DNA of 64,000 nt from the NCBI GenBank assembly GCA_029204225.1, contig CM055113.1:5430647-5494646 (forward strand), given 5' to 3'. Under the pieces are notes generated by a model, which worked only from the letters and a program-made list of their open reading frames with translations, made no database searches and was not told the DNA's origin. This stretch comes from Diphasiastrum complanatum (taxonomy: Eukaryota; Streptophyta; Lycopodiopsida; Lycopodiales; Lycopodiaceae). Shown piece by piece: positions 9,750-21,186 of the stretch (its first letter is position 1; the number at the start of each line of letters is the position of its first letter). A program made the position numbers and the translations under genes.

Positions 9750-11174
9750 GAGACAGGAAAAAATGAGAAGGGAATAGAGATTTACTCACAGGGGTCTCAG
9801 GTTCCTAGGAAAGATAAGAAGATAGCGAAACAGTTCTCTATCCGAGGTGGGTTACTATTTCGGAATGGGAAAATTTGTGTACCGGCGGATGATGAGTTAA
9901 AGAAGAAGATTCTTTATGAGTGTCATGACGTTCCCTGTGCAGGTCATCCGGGTATACACAGGACTTTGGATTTGGTCAGAAGATAGTTTCATTGGCCGAA
10001 ACTCAAGCCATTTGTCGAGTCTTATGTGGTTAAGTGTAGACCTTGCCAGTTAGCCAAAGCTGAACGCTTAAAGACTGGAGGGTTGTTACATCCCCTAGAT
10101 ATCCCTCAGAAACGATGGAAAAGTATATCTATGGATTTTGTGGTTGGACTTCCAAAGACCCAACGCCAAAATGATTCTATTTGGGTTGTGGTGGACAGGT
10201 TGACAAAGTTAGCTACTTTTATACCAGTCAAGTCAACTGCTAAGGCTTCGGATTTAGCCCATATCTTTGTGGAAAGATTATTTAGGCTTTATGGACTGCC
10301 AAGTGATATTGTTAATGATAGAGATCCTAAGTTTACAGGTCACTTTTGGTCAGCTGTATTCCATAAGCTTGAAACCTCGCTTAGTTTTAGTTCTTCTGAT
10401 CATCCTGAATCAGATGGTCAGACTGAGAGAACTAATCAGACTATGGAGGATATGTTGAGAACTTACGTGTCTCACAGGCAATCTCAGTGGAAAGATCACA
10501 TTCCTTTGAATGAGTTTGCTTATAACAGTAGAAAACGTTCTGCTACTAATTATAGTCCGTTTATGCTGATGTACGGTTTTCAACCTAGATCTCTGGTAAA
10601 TGTGGAGACAAAGTCTGTTAAGATCCAAAAAGTTGCAGATTTCTTGCATGATATGCATGAAATGTTGCAAGTGGCCCGTGATTGTATCCAGAGTGCTCAG
10701 GATAGAGGTAAGCACTATACCGATCTTAAAAGGTCTCCCAGAGATTTTAAAGTTGATGATTGGGTATATCTTAGAATACCTAAGGATTCTAAGACTATGA
10801 GTACAGGGAAGCGTTATAAATTGTCTACGAGATATTGTGGACCGCTTCGGATTATAAAGAAAATTGGTTCTTTAGCTTACGAACTAGATCTTCAGAACAA
10901 GACTACAGCTCACCCAGTGTTTCATGTAAGCCGATTAAAATTAAGTTTGCATGAAGGTGAAGTAGTTGGTTCAGAGGAAGATCTTACCCATTTGGAGGAC
11001 TCATCGCTTAGTGTTCCTTTGGAACCTGATAAGGTACTCAAAACCAGATATAAACAATTGAGAAATCGTTCTATCTCTGAGTGCTTGATCAGGTGGAAGG
11101 GACGGCCTGAGGATGATGATTCATGGGAGAGGGTCGAAAACATAAAGAAGAATTTCCCTAGTTTTCATTTCTAA
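9750..11174 (+). pseudogene. Gypsy-2 integrase and chromodomain
   Basis: An open frame with one TAG (9984-9986, after DLVRR) in what should be a Gln codon, then 382 residues to TAA at 11172-11174. The zinc-binding part contains YECHDVPCAGHPGIHRTLD and CRPCQ. The catalytic core has Asp in ISMDFVVGLPK, Asp in IVNDRDPKFTG and Glu in DGQTERTNQ. The C terminus carries the GPF-like barrel (YCGPLRIIKKIG) and a chromodomain-like end (SECLIRWKGRPEDDDSWE). Upstream pol domains are missing, so the element cannot move on its own. Confidence 0.9.
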
Positions 11175-11189
11175 AGATAGAAATGGTTT

Positions 11190-11202
11190 AAGGGGGGAAG
11201 AA
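11190..11202 (+). promoter_or_regulatory. Polypurine tract of Gypsy-2
   Basis: AAGGGGGGAAGAA lies directly before the LTR start TGTTATG. Confidence 0.85.
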
Positions 11203-11671
11203 TGTTATGTCCATGTCCTGTACAAGGGAATCGGAATTATTCTTGACGTGGATAGCTGGTCACTCCAGTTGTATGTGGTTATTAGTTATGCTACGTCATT
11301 CCAAACGTGGTCGTATTAAATAATTAATAATCATATGAGGGCCCAGACCTATAATTGGACATAAGAGCACATGCATGGTGAAGACTGCTTTATTGCAAGA
11401 ATAGGAGATCAATAGCTCAATTTAGGTTGCATGGGGATCCTAAAGGGAATATTCTCTCTCTTGAGGAGAATAAGTCTAGTGGAAACTCGCCCATCCTCCT
11501 ATTGTGAATTGTGATTCTTGAGCCAGTTCTTCCTCTCCTCTCTTGTGTGGGTGGATTGGTTAAGGTATTGACTAGCCTCTCCATATTGGTTGGGTGGTTC
11601 ATGCTCCACAGGTGTCCTTTTGGTTTGCATGTGATTGGAATCCTGTAGATCTTCACTTGGCGGTTCTTACA
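11203..11671 (+). repeat. 3' LTR of Gypsy-2
   Basis: 469 bp, starts TGTTATGTCC and ends GGTTCTTACA, followed by the GGTAG duplication. An AT-rich stretch near 11316-11335 (AATAATTAATAATCATATG) could serve as the promoter core. Confidence 0.88.
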
Positions 11672-11918
11672 GGTAGACACAGGGGTGGGGGCAGGCAGAG
11701 GGGGGGCCAGAGGAGGGGAGAGAGGCAGAGGCAGAGGTAAAGGCAGGGGGAGGATCCAGAGCCAGAGCACGCAACAAAGAGCTGGAGCACGCAACAAAGC
11801 CAAGGCCACACCACGGCATATGGCTCCCTCCAGTTCCGATTCATCTACAGACCCTTGGGATCTGCAGTCAGGCACAGATTCAGATGATGATTCCTACCAC
11901 GACTCAGACGAGTCTTAG
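11672..11918 (+). pseudogene. hAT transposase gene, C-terminal end
   Basis: Resumes the host gene after Gypsy-2. A Gly/Arg-rich block (GRGRGKGRGR) is followed by a Ser/Asp-rich acidic end (SSSDSSTDPWDLQ, DSDDDSYHDSDES) and a TAG at 11916-11918. The first five bases are the second copy of the GGTAG duplication. The tail is longer and more charged than in most DUF659 transposases. Confidence 0.6.
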
Positions 11919-12038
11919 TTGTGTAGTTTTCATTACGTTCATGGAACATCATTGTACCCCATTTTGGTGCCATGTGGCCCGATATTATATATTATGATGA
12001 TCCTATTCACAGCAGTGCAATGATTCAGTACTGTTCTT

Positions 12039-12048
12039 TGTGTGTGTG

Positions 12049-12116
<68 letters not shown>
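12039..12116. repeat. (TG)n-(GA)n compound microsatellite
   Basis: About 58 bp of TG repeats with one C interruption, passing directly into about 20 bp of GA repeats. A second GA tract lies at 12260-12286. Between them the phrase 'ttcag-atggttcag' recurs several times in degenerate form. Confidence 0.9.
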
Positions 12117-12434
12117 TATGGTTGAAAAACGATTCCATATGGTCGAAAAATGTTTCAGTACGGTTCAGGACGATGCAGTATGGTTCAGAAGATTCAGCAT
12201 GGTTTTTGTTTAGCATGATTCAGCATTTTTGTTTGGTTTGTTGGATCTGAGAGACATAATGAGAGAGAGAGAGAGAGAGAGAGGGAGAATTTTGGAGCAC
12301 TATGTTTTTTTATTTATTTTTTATATTAAAAGGAGCAATAGCGTAAACCTGGAAGTTGATGCACCTAAACTAGACCATCCTGCACCCGAAACATTCGGCA
12401 AACTACACAATAATTATGCTCTTGATTAGAGCTT

Positions 12435-13400
12435 TCATCTGATACCCATATTGCCCAAAAAAAAACTAAAAATAAAGATAAATATAAAAATAAATAAAAA
12501 CGATTCTAGAATTTTTTTGAATTTTTCAGAAACACAATTTTGAAGCACGTTTCGGAAACGCAGTGCATCTATGTCTAAAACATTAAAATTAATTAACTCT
12601 CTGTAGTCTTGAATCCAAAGTGGGAGCTTCGAAACTCTGACATTCCAAATCTCCAACTCCACACCTGAAGCTAGATATAACTTATATTTATGATCACTGG
12701 ATTCAGTTTCCAGGCTTAATGAAATTATGAGTTGAATCATTATTCACCAATATAGTAACTTCATGTCCCTTAACTGTGCCTTCCAAACGAAATAATTCAT
12801 TAGGCAACAACGAACATTCACACAATTAATTTTGTTAATTTCCAATTTTAGATTCTCTTAACATGGCATCTCAATGACTTGAGCTGCAGGTTTCTTTCGC
12901 TCCGGGCAAAACTTCATAATATGTCCAGGCTTGTAGACAAAACACACATTCACCTTCTTAGCCTTGCTCTGGCACATTTGCTTCTTTTGCTTATATTCCG
13001 ATGCCATTTGATCAAGTTCGTCAAAATATTTGACTTGTTTTTTGTCACGAACTCGTTTTTTCCCCTTCTTCGGCACCGTGGAATCATAAGCTTTCACGAG
13101 TCATATGACGTCATCGAAAGTCTGAAGCACGTTTCGCTAGCTTTCATTATGACAATTTGTTGGCAAGCCTAAAATAAATTGCCAGAGGGCCAATTTTGAA
13201 TCAAATGATGGAACTTTGTTCGATAAATCCATAAATTCTTGCAAGTATGAGTCTGAAAATCCCGATCCCCATTCTGCAACTTACGAATCTTTGGGAATAG
13301 TTTGAATCGTCCACAACCACAAACGACTTTCTGGACACTTCCTTGAGTTCTTCCCACATAGTGGGATGATGATGTTCTGAATACGCCCAACAGTCATCGC
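12435..13400 (-). pseudogene. Ty3/gypsy gag-protease relic
   Basis: Decayed segment on the minus strand. At 13390-13170 it resembles gag, with long stretches open but frameshifted. At 13097-12858 a Lys-rich region ends in VCFVYKPGHIMKFCPERK, a damaged zinc knuckle in which one Cys is replaced by Tyr. At 12740-12560 DHKYKLYLASGVELEIWN and LPLWIQDYRELINFNVLDID match the protease-proximal part of Gypsy-1 in arrangement. No LTRs were found. Confidence 0.55.
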
Positions 13401-13483
13401 TCCAGGTCTTCCACGGATTTACGACGACCTACTGCTGCTTGTGGATTCAGGTTAGCCTCCACGCACTAATCCCTGCATTCCAA

Positions 13484-14438
13484 ATGGCCAAGAAAGGAAA
13501 CACCAAGGGAGGCCTTCGGCTGCCTCCCCACGCACCTCTGCCTGCACATACAGCTGAGACAGTATCGCTATCTAAGCAGCCAGTAGGGATGCCTGTGGAT
13601 TTTCCTCCTACCTCCACCCCATATCTGCCTATAGCCATACCTCTCTCCCCCTTCAAACCCTATTTTGGATCTTAATGAACCCAGTATTGCTCTCCCTTTA
13701 ACCCCCAATTACGATCACGATTCGATTCCTCCATCACTCTCTTTAATAGTCTTTGCACTAAGTGCAGATAGTGTAAGAGTATTCCAACTTCTTGCCAACC
13801 ACTGAAAAGAGATGGACTCCCATCGAGAAATGATTTTATCCTCACACCTTTAAAGGATAGATGCATCAATTGAAGAACTCAGACGAGAAATTACGACCAT
13901 CAAATGTGCAGCATCCTCCCAAGCAGCTACTTCAAATACAATCTAACAACTCGAAAACAAAGTGGAGCAGCACCATACGGCTGTCCAGTCTTGGGCAGAG
14001 GTTCTCAAAAGTCCAGGTATGCTCCAATTTCCGTCATCTCTGCTACACTTACAGAGAGTCGGCTGCGAGAGCAAAAGGCTCTTAATGTTCATGTTAGAGG
14101 CATCCCGAACTCCCAGGATGCTCTTAAGGAAGCCAAGGGGTTTTTGGAAACTAATCTACAGCACCATGACAATGGTTTGGACTCAGCTTGGCGTACCAAG
14201 ATAGATGCTAGCACTTTTGTCCTACACTTCACTTTGTTGGAGTCTAGGCGTGAGGTACTACGTCAGAGACATAAGCTAAAAAAATACCAAGATCTTCCTG
14301 GATGAAGATCTCACATTTGTCCAAGTTGTGGAAAGGAAAAAGGCCCTGCAGAATGCAAAGGATACAAGGAGACCCTTATTATATAGAGACGGCAATATCC
14401 GTTTTGTTGATGCTAAAATAAATAGACAATTGTCATAA
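13484..14438 (+). pseudogene. LINE ORF1 relic (nucleic-acid-binding protein)
   Basis: Start MAKKGNTKGGLRLPPHAP at 13484, then a Pro/Ser-rich head, a coiled-coil stretch (IEELRREITTIK, QLENKVEQHHTAVQSWAEVLK) and a conserved body (ALNVHVRGIPNSQDALKEAK, ESRREVLRQRHKL, then IFLDEDLTFVQVVERKKAL and LLYRDGNIRFVDAKINRQ) ending in TAA at 14436-14438. At least three frame changes and one in-frame stop break it. The layout (coiled coil, RRM-like fold, C-terminal domain) is that of plant L1-type ORF1. No ORF2 follows, so the element lost it. Confidence 0.6.
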
Positions 14439-14692
14439 CGATATCTGAAATTGATCAGAGTTAGAGTCAGAGAGAATTGAAGAGATGTCCAGTTGAACCT
14501 GTAAATGGTCTACGTACCATACAATCCTGGCCATTAATCTCTTCTTAGTTAGATTTGTTTACTGTTGTTGATTGACGGCATCGATCCGTCTCGTTTCCAT
14601 TTCTTTTGATGTATTGTTCAGTCTTATATGCCTTATGGCATGGAAAGGACGTTAATAAAGCTTCTTCTTCTTCTTCTTCTCTCTCTCTCTAA
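14439..14692 (+). mobile_element. 3' tail of the LINE copy
   Basis: About 220 bp of 3' untranslated sequence contains GTTAATAAAGC just before a (TTC)n-(CT)n tail at 14661-14690. A short simple-repeat tail is normal at LINE 3' ends. ORF2 is absent between ORF1 and this tail, implying internal deletion. Confidence 0.5.
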
Positions 14693-15094
14693 GGGCAGCC
14701 TTCTAACCTAAGAGAAACCTGAATTGGGCTCGAGGCCCAAATTTGATCCTTTTTCTTAGTCGGCAAATTTTAATCGAACCAATTTGAATCACAATTCAGC
14801 ATTCAAATCACTGATTAGTGAAACATTGTACACAACCAACCCTAGGGGCTTGTCCCTGCAAGCGGCCTTTTAGCCGTGAGCCACATTGAGGCCTACATGC
14901 AATTTCATGCAATTTATGATTTAGGGCACTTCTTTTGTATATCCACTTTTTGTGTTGACTAGTTACAAGCTTTTCAAAAATCTCCTTGTTAGTGTCTATG
15001 TTTGCTTTGTAGTTCACCATAGCTAGCTCACTTTGTAAGTCTTGCTCTATCATTCACGAGATCCTAAATTCCTTACATTTACATCCCGTGCAGA
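14693..15094. other. No gene seen
   Basis: An 81-codon minus-strand frame at 14808-15053 has no recognisable motif and overlaps no conserved feature. I do not call it a gene. Confidence 0.5.
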
Positions 15095-15645
15095 TTCTCA
15101 ACAAGAATTGGGAAAGCATTTCAATGGATTTTGACTGGACTCCCTAAAACCGAAAACGAGCTTGATGTCATTTGGCATGCTAACCACAATGCATAGTGTA
15201 TACCAACTAAAACCATTTTCAAGGCTTCTATACTTGTCCCAGCTTTTGTTGACCTTCTTGAAATGCCTTCTTGACTAGGGTTTGAGATGAGTTTTGAAAC
15301 TAGAAAGAATTGGCAACCCTATGAAAGAATCACTAAATCAGTTTCGAAGCTCTTTTGTTGGGGGAGGAAATTTTATTTTGGGATTCATCTTGTATTCCAC
15401 ATAAGCATTAAGAAAAACAACTTAGTAGAAAGGACGACCTAATTCTGGAAGGTGAACTAATTAAGTTGGAGGGTCTAACTACCTTTGTTTCAGCTATACT
15501 AGAGGAAATTGTTGATGTGCATCTACACTAGTTGAGAAACCATATGGTTTCTAAATATCTGGTACATTGGAAAGGAAAATCAAATGATGAGGACACTTGA
15601 GAGAAAGGACTACTTAAGACCGAATTTGCCTGCTTTGCTCCCTTT
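15095..15645 (+). pseudogene. Chromovirus integrase and chromodomain relic
   Basis: The integrase core start is recognisable as NWESISMDF, then PKTEN..DVIW and VYTKT read across frame changes. At 15545-15640 a chromodomain remnant reads SKYLVHWKGKSNDEDT, followed by a stop in place of Trp. Most of the integrase is missing. A G-rich stretch near 15934 (GTTGGGGGGTGAAA) could be the purine tract of the same element, but no LTR pair was found. Confidence 0.5.
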
Positions 15646-17497
15646 GAGGTGATTTTTGTTTGTCAACCCGTGACAGTGCAAGCAATTGACGTATGTCAAT
15701 TGTTCGGATGTGCCCATGTTGGCAAAGATGACCCCACCTATACTATTTATGTAGCCTTGTGATGGCCAAGGAGGGTGGATGGTTCAACCCATGTGGTTAA
15801 GCCTAGATGATGTCTTCTTTAGCCTCAAGATGTAAGTATGTGATGGTTGAAGCTAGGTTACATTGGCATGGGAGATCGTGACCTAGTGAAGACCTAAGTG
15901 TGGTTGACTTGGTGTTCTACAGCTCCAGTGTTGGGGGGTGAAACGATATTGTCTCAATGGATGGATGGTGACAAAGCGTCCATCACTGATTGTGTGTTAC
16001 CCTTACTTTGATCGACTTCAATGATGGGAGTTCATAACAACATGTGAGGTATAATGTCTACTTTATGTTATGTAACATGTCATATAGTACCCCCTATGGT
16101 AGTTAATTCACATGGCCATATAATGTATCGTTATAATGTGCCTATTTGATCAGATTTTCAAAGTGAGCAACCTCATCAAGGAGTATCGCCTTTGCAAGGC
16201 AAGGCCAAAAAGTCTTGCATGCTAAGCAATTATGTCAAGCCAATAATGAACATCGAACACTAGACTATATAAAAGAGACTTGACATTGACTTCATAAAGA
16301 CTGTGGTTTGAGTCAAGAAGTATCAATAACTAAGTCAAACAATGTACCAAATAGATAGTGCACCACTTACGAAGTGCAAAGACAATAATAGACATTTTCC
16401 ATTGCTCAACTCTCAAGTAACTCAAAGGACATATTTGAAGGAACTAAAAATCTATAGCATCCTAGCTTCTTGAAATGCCATCCAACCAAAAAAGGACAAG
16501 GACATAACTAATGGATCCATAAGACCCTAGTTTTGTCTCAAGATCTCACCTACCCAAACATTATTGCCATCAATGTCCACACTGAACAACTGTGAAAAGT
16601 TCGGTAAACATAATCTCGATAACAAGAGCTATCGTAATAGCAATCTTAACATTCTTGGAACTAGATTCAACTTCAAAAGTCCATTTTAAGGATTGAGACC
16701 TTTCATGAGGTTTTGCAAAGGAAAAATGAGTTGAGCACAATAATAGATTAGTTTGCATAGATGGTTGCAAGACCAAGGAACTAAATCAAGTGATGAATAG
16801 CACTCATTTCAAGTCAATCACGAATGGATGCAACTTTGGCTAAATTTGAAACTACAAGAGAAATCTTGGGTACTTCATGAGAACTTAGCCCAAATAACGC
16901 TTCTTTTTGGCAAAAAATTGTGTTAAACAATAATAATTTGGAAAACGATAGTGATGTATCAAGATGAACATGAAAGGTATGACTATGACCCAAAAAGTCA
17001 TCAAAACACATTTAAACATTTACCAGATAATTTGAAGAAGAGAGAATTCCAGATCCAAACATATAAGAACCATTACAAACTCCAAAGAGAATTTAATTTC
17101 GTAACGTCATTCAAAGGTTCCAAAAAACCTGATATTTATCGATAAGATGAATATGAAATTGATGATAACTAAAATAAATAACAATTATGGTGAAAAACAA
17201 AAACCAAAAAAATCAGACAAATCATCAACGTGAGGAATGGAATAAAGCAAAGGACTAATACTAGGAAACTACAATCATCCCCCCCTGATATTACCACTCT
17301 TGCCACTGCATCCTTGCTCAGGATTGTTGCGCTTCGGCTTGTGAGCGGAACTGGAGCACTTGGTCTCTTATGCACACCAAGAGACGCAATAGGCTTAGCA
17401 TTCCCTAGCTAAACAGGTTGGTCTCATCCTGCGATCCAATCATCCCATTTTGTTCTGCTGCAACAGTGACAAAATTCATGTTTCCTTTCAATGTTGT
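15646..17497. other. No gene seen
   Basis: AT-rich sequence without sustained open frames or recognisable domains. Short frames at 16570-17145 show no motif. The first part may be LTR or flank of the decayed gypsy element before it. Confidence 0.5.
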
Positions 17498-17767
17498 TGT
17501 TGGAGTTCATCCCAAAACCCTAAACCTATCTCATCATATAGGCCATAGTACTGTGTAGGTCTTATACTTCCCTATGTTGAATGACATTGTGGAGCATAAG
17601 TAATTAGTAAGCTGTTGAAGTTCATCCGAGGAGTGCATCGTTGACCTGTATTTATATAATAATATAATATAGATCCGTCAGAGAGACAGAGATAGCTAGA
17701 GCACGAGACCGTGTTCTCTGGGGTATAAATTGTTTACTCTTTCATGCCCGATTCTGTGGTATCTCAG
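17498..17767 (+). mobile_element. Possible copia-type LTR with degenerate primer binding site
   Basis: Starts TGTTGGAGTTCATCCC, a common copia LTR opening. It has an AT-rich TATA-like block near 17651 and is followed at 17757 by TGGTATCTCAG, which differs from the initiator-Met site TGGTATCAGAG at two positions. The LTR end is not clean and no partner LTR was found. Confidence 0.3.
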
Positions 17768-18860
17768 TTATGGGAGGCATGGGCAATGGTTAGGTTTGTT
17801 GCAAAAAAATTTGGGTATCTTTTTCCTTTTTTTAAACCGGAGGGGGCAGGTGGGTGCCAGACACTCTCTGATAATTGATTCCGGGGGGGTAGGGGGAGGA
17901 AAATTGTTTTTATTTCGTTTTGGGGATGTGGGACAGTGAGGGGAGGGGCCTGTATTTCTTTTTTCTTTTTTTGAACAAAAAAATTTGGAAAATGCCAGAC
18001 GCGTCCACCCCCGGACGCACCTCGGACGCGCGTCCACGTCCAACCCTCGCTTCCTTAGATATATATATATATATATGTATATATATCTATTTGTGAAATT
18101 AGAATATATCCAATTTCACAAATTGATATAGAGAAGTTAGTGATGTCATAAGGTAAACCTTAGAAACAACATACGAGCAACTCAAAAAGTCAAAGGATCT
18201 AAGTCAAAACAATAATAAAAAATTCAATAAACAAAAAATCTTAGCCAAATAGCATTGCTTATGTCTCATCAGTACCCAAGCATAAGTTGCTAACTGGGTT
18301 TCAAAAGAATCCGGATTCTCTTGGGTAGACCCAGTGTTGACTAAGAAGCAAAAGACAGCCAGTAAGAAGAAAGAAAAAAAAGTAATAATTTAAATAAAAA
18401 AATGAGATTCAAAAATAAAATTTACAAATTAAATCTAATTAAAAATAAAATGAAACATAAAACATAAATTAAAATAAATAGAACAAGGATCATAATGTGT
18501 ATACGAGTTACTAAAACAAAGACAAAATACTAGAAACAAAGCGGGCTCCTTAGCTCCCCACTTTTCTAGATTCTATGATTAATCATCTTAAACATACCAT
18601 AAGCTGAAATACCAAAGATAAAACCAACATGCTATGAGAGGGTATGGCACATGTGAAGAGTGGCTAACACCTAGCCATCAAGGTATACATGTCCCTGCGT
18701 TTGCGAATAATAAAGTTGTGATGTTTTTCAATAATCTATGATGTGATGTGTTGAGTATCAAATCACACGCGCATTAGGCAGATCGCAATATTTTGTGATT
18801 TAGGCACAAAACCCTAATCATATGTGTGTGACTAGCATACCACCCTAATTTTTAACACGA
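17768..18860. other. No gene seen; AT microsatellite inside
   Basis: Contains G-rich and T-rich low-complexity stretches at 17815-17970 and an (AT)n run at 18058-18086. No coding frame with recognisable content. Confidence 0.6.
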
Positions 18861-19092
18861 TTGGATTCATTGAGTGATGAAGAGTTTTTGTTGTTGGCCT
18901 GCAACCTTGTACTGATCGTGAATGTTTAGTATTGAAATACTTAATAAGTGAAAAGAAACCATTTTTATGACTAGTTTTGGATTCATTGAGTGATGAAGAG
19001 TTTTTGTTGTTGGCCTGCAACCTTGTACTGATCGTGAATGTTTAGTATTGAAATACTTAATAAGTGAAAAGAAACCATTTTTATGACTAGTT
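18861..19092. repeat. Exact 116-bp tandem duplication
   Basis: 18861-18976 and 18977-19092 are identical base for base, by my reading. The unit starts TTGGATTCATTGAG and ends TATGACTAGTT. It is non-coding as far as can be seen. Confidence 0.9.
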
Positions 19093-21186
19093 CACTATTG
19101 AGACTAATTTTAATGTATTGTGTAATTCACCATTACCAATGTCATTGAGCTGATCAAGAAGTGATAAACATGGTCACTATCAATGTACTTAGTCGTTATC
19201 TTCATTATACTTTGTTACAATAAATTGTCGATTGTGCTGAGAACTTATGATTTATTTTTGTTTGTTTACATTTGGACAAGTGACATAATAATGTATAATG
19301 AATATACTTTGACAAAGATCATCCACCTTATAACTAGAATGATACAACAGGTTTCTGGTTATTAACACAATCTGGGCTAAAGTTACAAAGTAGTCCAAAC
19401 TAGACAAATTTGGTTGTGTATAGATTCCAGAAAGTGTCGGCAAATTGGGTAATAATAACTCAAATTTTCCAACGTGTCAACACGATCACGATCACATACT
19501 ACTGATTCAATCGAGGCAGTGAGTTGCAATTTAAAAGCTACTATAAGGAACACAAATCCAGTTCTCTCACGCTCGATCATAAGCTTTATCATTTGCTATA
19601 GCACATTCGTCTACACTAGAACTGTTGAATCTCTTACCAAAATTTTGGGAGGAGCAGAGATGATGCTCGTCCCAGCAGCTCTCTCTTGTGTCATCCTCAT
19701 GCTAGTTGCCTTGAAAGGCTTTAAACTTGATTTTTTCTTTGATTCAAGTATCTGTAAGAATATAAGCGATTCAGGACAGTTCAGAAAAGAAGGATTGAAA
19801 TGTGAATACTTCCATTCATCATGATTCGACAATTTATGAATCTTAAAAGTAGCAGTTGCAAGCTATCCTAAAAGCTCAGAGTTGCAAAGTTGGTTTGACG
19901 AGCAAATTAAGACCAAACAATGCATGACAACCCCAAGGCCATTCTTTGAAGCAGCAAAGGCAAACCCCAAGTTTGACCAGTGCATAATAAGGTTCATGCA
20001 CAATTTAAAAAAGCTTTACCAAAATAGCCGGAACAAAGTCTTAGTTCAATTTTGCTTAGCGATGAACTAAGCATGTGTAAACAGGTGGTAGGACTCAACA
20101 TTGACAAGAAGGCCAATTCGCCAATCTTCCAACCAATAAAAACAGTCAAGATCTAGCATTCTATAACAACTAAACTCACAACACCAAGCAGCAGCAACCT
20201 GGTGAAGATGTAGGTTATAACTTCTGATTGAACATCCTCCATTGATACATTTCCTGGATGATAAATAACAAACCGGTCCATAACATCTACCACTCATTTC
20301 TGAGCCCTTTGTTTTGAATGCTTCTCTCATTGGGATGTCCATGAGTACTTTCATCGCACCTGCCATCACTATACTTGATGCAATTTAATATAACCTCACT
20401 CCAGTATGTGCAAGTTCCAGAAAAACAGGTTCAGTCATGTGATCAAGATCTGCATAAGCAAGCACCATATGCAAAACATTGAGTCGGTTCCAATTTGTTG
20501 CGCTGAGGACAAATAGACAGAAAAATGGAAGCTGTAAAAGGATATCAGAATTGAGGCAACCTCAGAACTTCATCAACGACATTGCAACAGGTGCTTCAGC
20601 AAGTGCAACAGTCAAAAATCATAAAGCCTTCGTCCAGCTATTTCTTCGAAATCTGTACATAATCAAAATATAAACCAATCTCTGAGATTGATATAATTGT
20701 GTCGGCAAAAGACCTTGTAAGTACAGAAAAAGGAGCAGTGGAAAGAATGAAAGCAACGATGCAAGGTTCCAGGGTCATGACTATTGAATAGCCAATGCAT
20801 TGCAAGACATCTTAAATATAATCAGCAACCAACAGACGTACCGTTGCCACCGCGTAGCTGGGGTTGAGAAGGTGCAATATCGTATCTTAAAGTCCGCCTC
20901 AGATGGGTAAATCCAAGTATCTTATGAGACATGTGCATCATCACGCCATCAGGTATGACGAGCCCTTTTCCGACTTATAATGAGCCATCCATAGAAGCTC
21001 TGCAATCAGATAGCAACAACAACGGCGGAGCAGTTTCAAGAATAAATCGCTCGTGAGGATTAATCTATTTCAAAAATCCGCATAAGCCAGAGAGAAATCA
21101 TGCAAGATTTATAGAACCGGCCAAAACTGAACTAAAATGAGAAACTGTAATAGAAGAGTTCTGTCCTGATCCTAAGAGATTCTGAG
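19093..21186. other. No supported gene; short open frames only
   Basis: Several frames of 60-116 codons occur on both strands (for example 19474-19824 plus, 19611-19832 minus, 20067-20369 minus). None shows a domain I recognise. Composition is less AT-rich than the 23-26 kb stretch, so fragments of a transcribed host locus are possible. Confidence 0.4.

Larger units (their letters stand above)
9715..11671 (+). mobile_element. Gypsy-2: internally deleted Ty3/gypsy chromovirus
   Basis: Bounded by GGTAG duplications. The right end is a 469-bp LTR (11203-11671), preceded by a purine tract. The left end keeps only about 10 bp of LTR (TGTTATGTCA at 9715, compared with TGTTATGTCC at 11203) before running into pol, so gag, protease, RT and most of the 5' LTR were deleted after insertion. 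What remains is integrase and chromodomain. It is related to Gypsy-1 but clearly a different family. Confidence 0.92.

Noticed and set aside
12025-12216. His-Thr-rich frame through the TG/GA microsatellite
   Set aside because: Simple-repeat artefact.
14808-15053. 81-codon minus-strand frame
   Set aside because: No recognisable domain and no regulatory or splice context.
19611-19832. Minus-strand frame containing RMTQERAAGTSIISAPPKI as part of a host protein
   Set aside because: It looks protein-like, but I cannot link it to a family, to exon borders or to neighbouring exons.
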